A stretch of DNA of 64,000 bases from NCBI RefSeq assembly GCF_008369445.1, contig NZ_VTWH01000001.1, positions 806,001-870,000 on the forward strand, written 5' to 3'. Source of the DNA: Aureimonas fodinaquatilis (GTDB lineage Bacteria; Pseudomonadota; Alphaproteobacteria; Rhizobiales; Rhizobiaceae). The notes under the pieces were generated by a model. The model was not told the origin of the DNA. It saw only the letters and a list, made by a program, of their open reading frames with translations, and ran no database searches. Numbering within the stretch: the stretch's first letter is position 1; each line of letters starts with the position of its first letter. The position numbers and the translations under genes are program-made. Shown piece after piece: positions 60,416-64,000 of the stretch.

Positions 60416-60988
60416 TCAGCCGAAGCGGCGGCGCTTTTCTTCGGCTACGGCCTTCTGGCCGGTGGGGCAGATCATTCCTGCAGCACCGGCCAGCGCCTGA
60501 TCACGCAGTTCCAACGCCAGCAGCCGGTGTTTTTCATATGGCCCAGGCATTGATAGATCAGTGGTTTTTTCTGCGCTGAAACCGAAGCGCTGGTAATAGG
60601 GCGCATCGCCCACCAGCAATATGGCGCCGTGGCCAAGCCTTGCAGCCTCCGCAACAGCGTGCTGCATCAGCATTGAGCCAATGCCGCTGCCCTGAATCTG
60701 CTTCGAAACGGCAAGCGGCCCAAGCAGCAGGGCGGGCACGCCCCCGGCATCCACATGCCAAAGACGCACGGTGCCGATGACCGAGCCCGCATCATCCACT
60801 GCCACCAGAGCCAAGCCATCAGCCGGCAACCGGCCACGGCGCAGGGTCTCGGAAGATTTGCGCTTGCGATGCTTGCCCATTGCAAGATCCAGCAACGCCT
60901 CACGCGCGGCGATATCTGCGTGTTGTTCCAACCGCAGGCCGATTTGTGGCAGAGGTTCAGGCGCAACAAAAGACAGCGCGGCAGACAT
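60416..60988 (-). CDS. GNAT-family N-acetyltransferase
   Basis: The 190-aa product has the acetyl-CoA-binding segment LLLGPLAVSKQIQGSGIGSMLMQHAVAEA (R/Q-x-x-G-x-G/A variant QGSGIG), preceded by LVAVDDAGSVIGTVRLWH and followed by ILLVGDAPYYQRFGF. This resembles the YhbS-like branch of predicted acetyltransferases. The substrate is unknown. It lies between guaB and the decarboxylase gene without operon linkage. Confidence 0.85.
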   Translation of the reverse strand: MSAALSFVAPEPLPQIGLRLEQHADIAAREALLDLAMGKHRKRKSSETLRRGRLPADGLALVAVDDAGSVIGTVRLWHVDAGGVPALLLGPLAVSKQIQGSGIGSMLMQHAVAEAARLGHGAILLVGDAPYYQRFGFSAEKTTDLSMPGPYEKHRLLALELRDQALAGAAGMICPTGQKAVAEEKRRRFG

Positions 60989-61081
60989 GGCGCAAACCTT
61001 TCAAGCTCAGAGTTTTGATATGAGGGGTTGTCTCCGCCTGTTAGCACAGGCGGAGTTGAACCGGGCTGACCGGCGGCAGAC

Positions 61082-62215
61082 CTAGATAATGTAGGCCCGC
61101 AACGGCTCGATGCCGTTAAACGCCACGGAAGCGTAAGTTGTGGTGTATGCACCCGTGCCTTTGATCAGCACCTCATCGCCCACCGTCAATGTGATCGGCA
61201 ACGGATAAGGCATCTTTTCATACAGCACATCGGCAGAATCACAGGTCGGGCCAGCCAGAATGCACGGCTCTTTCTGATCATCGTCGCGACCGGTCACGAT
61301 CGGGTAGCGGATGGCCTCATCCATTGTTTCAGCCAAGCCGCCAAACTTGCCGATGTCGAGGTAAACCCAACGGTTTTCATCGGTGGCCGACTTTCTGGAA
61401 ACCAGAACTACCTCTGCCTTGATGACACCCGCATCACCCACCATTCCGCGGCCCGGCTCGATGATTGTCTCTGGCAGATGATTGCCAAAGTGGCGACGCA
61501 GCGCATCAAAGATCGAGCGGCCATAGGCTTCCGCTGTTGGCACATCCTTGAGGTAGCGCGTTGGAAAACCACCGCCCATATTGACCAGCGTCAGGAAGAT
61601 GCCGCGCTCTGCCAGGGTTTGGAACACGAAAGCCGCATCGGCCAGTGCACCATCCCACGCTTCCGTGTTGGTCTGCTGTGAACCAACATGGAAGGAAACG
61701 CCCGTTGCGACCAGACCCAGCCGGTGCGCAGCTTCCAGAACGTCAATCGCCATAACCGGCACGCAGCCGAACTTGCGTGAAAGCGGCCATTCCGCTCCCG
61801 CACCATCGGTCAGCACACGGCAGAACACCCGTGCGCCTGGCGCGGCTCTGGCAACTTTTTCAACCTCTTCCACACAATCAACTGCGAAGAGTGAAACGCC
61901 AAGGCCATGCGCACGTGCAATATCGCGCTCTTTCTTTATGGTGTTGCCATAAGAAATGCGGTCTGCCGATGCACCTGCGGCCAGTGCCATTTCGACTTCA
62001 GCCACCGAGGCGCAATCGAAGTTGGAGCCGAGCGAAGCCAGAAGGCTCAGGATTTCAGGCGCAGGATTGGCTTTGACCGCATAGAAAATTGCCGAATCCG
62101 GCAAAGCTTTGCGGAAGCCATGAAAATTGTCCCGTACGACATCCAGATCGACGATCAGGCATGGCCCCTCGGGACGGCGGGTGGCCAGAAAATCGGTAAT
62201 ACGCTGCGTTGCCAT
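61082..62215 (-). CDS. ornithine (or lysine/ornithine) decarboxylase, fold type III PLP enzyme
   Basis: Makes putrescine from ornithine (some members also cadaverine from lysine). The 377-aa product has the PLP Lys in FYAVKANPAPEIL, FDCASVAEVEMALAAGA, the phosphate-binding region VNMGGGFPTRYL with EPGRGMVGDAG, and the active-site Cys motif GPTCDSADVLYEKM. The leader upstream supports the ornithine decarboxylase assignment: speF-type RNA leaders precede alphaproteobacterial ornithine decarboxylases. Confidence 0.92.
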   Translation of the reverse strand: MATQRITDFLATRRPEGPCLIVDLDVVRDNFHGFRKALPDSAIFYAVKANPAPEILSLLASLGSNFDCASVAEVEMALAAGASADRISYGNTIKKERDIARAHGLGVSLFAVDCVEEVEKVARAAPGARVFCRVLTDGAGAEWPLSRKFGCVPVMAIDVLEAAHRLGLVATGVSFHVGSQQTNTEAWDGALADAAFVFQTLAERGIFLTLVNMGGGFPTRYLKDVPTAEAYGRSIFDALRRHFGNHLPETIIEPGRGMVGDAGVIKAEVVLVSRKSATDENRWVYLDIGKFGGLAETMDEAIRYPIVTGRDDDQKEPCILAGPTCDSADVLYEKMPYPLPITLTVGDEVLIKGTGAYTTTYASVAFNGIEPLRAYII

Positions 62216-62609
62216 AATAGCTCTCCCATAACCGGAAGGTTGAATAGGAGCGCACGCGAGCCAACAATCGGGCAGCCTGTGGAGACCCTGCCCAAACGCT
62301 GAACGCGAAACGCGACTTGTATAACGCGATTTCGCAACGCAACCGGAGAGGCGGCAAAGCGATCTACGCTAAATTGTCTGCCATGGCTTGGAGGGGGAAA
62401 CCCGCCGCACTTCAGGCAATGATGGTGTGCCTCTTCAGAATTCCCGGATTTGGAGACCGGGAGAGACCAGAAAGGCCCGAACCGTCGTTGCTTCAAGGCG
62501 TCCACGATTTCACGAGCAGCGAAACCGACTGGAGAAACTCCAGGTACCGTCCCGGCAACCCTCGCATTTGAGGACCGGGGGACGCCCACAGGCACGTGCG
62601 ACATAGGGC
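62216..62609 (-). ncRNA. long 5' leader of the ornithine decarboxylase gene, probable speF-type RNA
   Basis: About 395 nt separate the predicted transcription start near 62609 from the decarboxylase ATG. Several stems are visible on the minus strand, including CTGGAG-TTT-CTCCAG and CCCGG...CCGGG. By recall, the alphaproteobacterial speF motif is a leader of roughly this length in front of this very gene. The assignment rests on gene, length and position; I could not match the consensus base by base. Confidence 0.6.
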
Positions 62610-62615
62610 AAGGTC

Positions 62616-62644
62616 GATATAAGAAAGCTTTTCGTCACATTCAA
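62616..62644 (-). promoter_or_regulatory. sigma70-type promoter of the ornithine decarboxylase leader
   Basis: On the minus strand TTGAAT (62644-62639) and TATATC (62621-62616) are spaced by exactly 17 nt in an AT-rich stretch. Initiation is expected near 62609. Confidence 0.6.
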
Positions 62645-62836
62645 CAGTTAATTTACCCAAATGCATATTTTTTCTGAAGCAACTCAGTGCCGGATTGGCC
62701 GACGTGATCCTGCGATACTCTGAACCTCGCAGCCTCCATGTTTGTCGCCTAGCCAGATGTGAAACGATTCCGTTTCAGCGGGAAATGCTCTAGAGCATGA
62801 AAGATTGACCATCATTTGGCAGGCGGGGCGCACGGA
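62645..62836. other. intergenic region upstream of the ornithine decarboxylase promoter
   Basis: The divergent gap between the decarboxylase and LysR genes totals 621 bp. Besides the leader and promoter it holds an AT-rich block (62645-62685) and one palindromic repeat copy at 62761-62797. I see nothing else in it. Confidence 0.6.
62761..62797 (+). repeat. dispersed type 1 palindromic repeat
   Basis: GAAACGATTCCGTTTCAGCG followed by GGAAATGCTCTAGAGCA matches the palindromic core and right end of the type 1 element, with the start of a type 2 element (CTAGAGC). It lies 40 bp before the LysR gene. Confidence 0.7.
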
Positions 62837-63757
62837 ATGGACACACTGACACATATGCGGGCCTTTATTGCTGTGGTTGAGAATGAAGGATTTTCCGCCG
62901 CTGCGCGAAAAACCGGTCGTTCCAAAGCGCTTTTGTCCAAATATGTGCGCGAACTGGAAGATGATCTGGGGGTGCTGCTGATCAACCGCACCACGCGCCA
63001 GATTGCCCTGACCGCAGCGGGGGAGGTTTATCTGGCGCGAGCCAGTGCGCTGCTGGCAGATCTGGACAGATTGAACGACGAGGCGCGCGCCGCCACGGGC
63101 GAGGCAAGGGGAACGTTGCGGGTTAGTGCTGCGCGCACCTTTGGCGATGCGGAGTTTGGCCTGTGCCTGATTGAGTTTGCCAGGCTGCATCCGGAAATCC
63201 GGCTGGAAGTGCATCTGGACGACAATTTCGTCAATCTTCTGGAAGAGGGCTTTGACGTTGCCATCCGCATGACCCGGCTGGATGATTCGTCGATGATTGC
63301 CCGGAGGTTGACCTCGCTGGATTTTGCCATCTGCGCCACGCCGGAGCTTGTGAAGAAATATGGCATGCCGCAACACCCGCAGGATCTTGCGCAATGGCCG
63401 ATCGTTATCGATTCCAATGCCCGCTCGCTTTACAATTGGACATTTCGCGATCCGGCGACTGGCGCGCCTATTCCGGTCAATGTTTCCGGCCAGTTCACGG
63501 TTAACTCTCCGGTCTCGGTGCGAATGGCCGCACTTGCGGGGCTGGGTGCGGCGCTTGAGCCCGAATTCATTGTGCGCGATGACATTGCAGCGGGGCATCT
63601 GGTGCGGTTGCTGGCGGACTATATGCCAAGCGAAGCGGGAATTTATGCAGTTTTTCCACACAGGCGGCATCTTCCTGCCCGGACAAGGCTTTTTGTTGAC
63701 TTTCTGGCAACCTGGTTCCGGCAGAATTGCGCAGAGAAACAAGGCCAGGCCGCTTAA
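62837..63757 (+). CDS. LysR-family transcriptional regulator
   Basis: The 306-aa product has the N-terminal helix-turn-helix MDTLTHMRAFIAVVENEGFS then AARKTGRSKALLSKYVRELEDDLGVLLINRTTR, and an effector domain. It belongs to the large CrgA/DsdC-like subgroup (motifs RTFGDAEFGLCLIEFARLHPEI and LDFAICATPEL). The target is unknown; it is followed by an L,D-transpeptidase gene on the same strand rather than facing a divergent target. ATG 62837 is chosen over GTG/TTG starts upstream. Confidence 0.9.
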   Translation: MDTLTHMRAFIAVVENEGFSAAARKTGRSKALLSKYVRELEDDLGVLLINRTTRQIALTAAGEVYLARASALLADLDRLNDEARAATGEARGTLRVSAARTFGDAEFGLCLIEFARLHPEIRLEVHLDDNFVNLLEEGFDVAIRMTRLDDSSMIARRLTSLDFAICATPELVKKYGMPQHPQDLAQWPIVIDSNARSLYNWTFRDPATGAPIPVNVSGQFTVNSPVSVRMAALAGLGAALEPEFIVRDDIAAGHLVRLLADYMPSEAGIYAVFPHRRHLPARTRLFVDFLATWFRQNCAEKQGQAA

Positions 63758-63785
63758 TTGACTGGTGCCTTGCCCCATTTGCGAG

Positions 63786-64000
63786 ATGGCCATGATGTTG
63801 CGTTTGTGTGCACTGCTTCTGTGTCTGCTTGTTGTGCCTGTGCACGCCGCCCCATCTGCACCCCTGTTGCCGGACCGGGCGGCGGTGGCATTTGAGGGAG
63901 ACTATGAAGCTGGCACGATTGTTGTGCTGACAAGCGCCCGCAAGCTGTATCTGGTTACCGGGCCAAATCAGGCGCTGCTTTACAATATTGCCGTTGGCAA
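63786..64000 (+). CDS. L,D-transpeptidase (YkuD family), 3' end beyond window
   Basis: Only the first 71 residues are present. They comprise a signal peptide (MMLRLCALLLCLLVVPVHAAP) and the start of a YkuD domain: FEGDYEAGTIVVLTSARKLYLVTGPNQALLY, then NIAVGK. This matches rhizobial ErfK/YbiS enzymes that cross-link peptidoglycan or attach outer-membrane proteins. The catalytic HG...SHGCxR motif would lie downstream, outside the window. ATGs at 63786, 63792 and 63795 are all possible starts. Confidence 0.8.
   Translation, partial: MAMMLRLCALLLCLLVVPVHAAPSAPLLPDRAAVAFEGDYEAGTIVVLTSARKLYLVTGPNQALLYNIAVG

Noticed and set aside
62155-62604. 149-codon minus-strand frame across the decarboxylase leader
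   Set aside because: It overlaps the decarboxylase start in another frame and has no recognisable domain; kept only as a possible leader-peptide start within the leader finding.

Overview
The window looks like chromosomal DNA from an alphaproteobacterium of the order Hyphomicrobiales (Rhizobiales). The evidence is the gene order folA-hflK-hflC-degP / serB / miaA-ilvI-ilvH ... ilvC, the MPWSN-type HflK start, a red-type RuBisCO cluster, a tctCBA transporter, a class of ornithine decarboxylase with a long speF-like leader, and small palindromic repeats of a kind common in this order. I do not name a genus.

Layout. 1-822: end of an HSL-type esterase. 1059-1349: divergent tRNA-Pro and tRNA-Gln. 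1382-8010: housekeeping block (folA, hflK-hflC, degP, serB, miaA). 8110-15266: branched-chain amino-acid genes, with an attenuator-controlled ilvIH operon and a separate ilvC, and with a LysE exporter, a RecD-like helicase, pdxJ and a TetR regulator between them. 15472-27533: an exoprotein island holding three very large secreted or surface proteins (a tandem Ig-like repeat protein ending in half of a GH18 barrel, a classical autotransporter and a HlyA-like RTX toxin), plus a GAF histidine kinase. 27637-31497: RidA, a small hydrolase, GlgX and a 53-aa basic protein. 31608-34623: tctCBA. 34843-38658: metH behind a 28-bp ArsR/SahR-like operator. 38725-43253: a sugar-acid cluster (PfkB kinase, fuconate-type dehydratase, FAD oxidase) and an unknown protein. 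43312-44565: a COG0523 GTPase behind a Zur-like palindrome. 44575-52474: the Calvin-cycle operon cbbF-P-A-L-S-X-E with divergent cbbR. 52515-64000: amidohydrolase, Ppx/GppA, RlmE, MFS, Tat-exported metallo-hydrolase, guaB, GNAT, ornithine decarboxylase with leader RNA, a LysR regulator and the start of an L,D-transpeptidase.

How it fits together. The cbb operon encodes FBPase, phosphoribulokinase, aldolase, both RuBisCO subunits, the CbbX activase and ribulose-phosphate epimerase, so the cell can very probably fix CO2; transketolase and the other regeneration enzymes must lie elsewhere. ilvI, ilvH and ilvC carry out the first two steps of valine/isoleucine synthesis. HflK/HflC and DegP form an envelope quality-control block.

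The most unusual items are: (i) the 970-aa protein of eight ~103-residue Ig-like repeats fused to a C-terminal half GH18 chitinase barrel without the catalytic acid; (ii) an orphan HlyA-type RTX protein with both expected acylation lysines but no acyltransferase or type I secretion genes nearby; (iii) a dispersed palindromic repeat family, including a 101-bp tandem array, that appears to supply the 3' ends of two genes; (iv) an ilv attenuator with a nearly leaderless Val-Leu-Ile-Leu-Val peptide; (v) a ~395-nt ornithine decarboxylase leader; (vi) a perfect 15-bp hairpin between cbbS and cbbX. All homology statements come from reading motifs by eye; no search was run.
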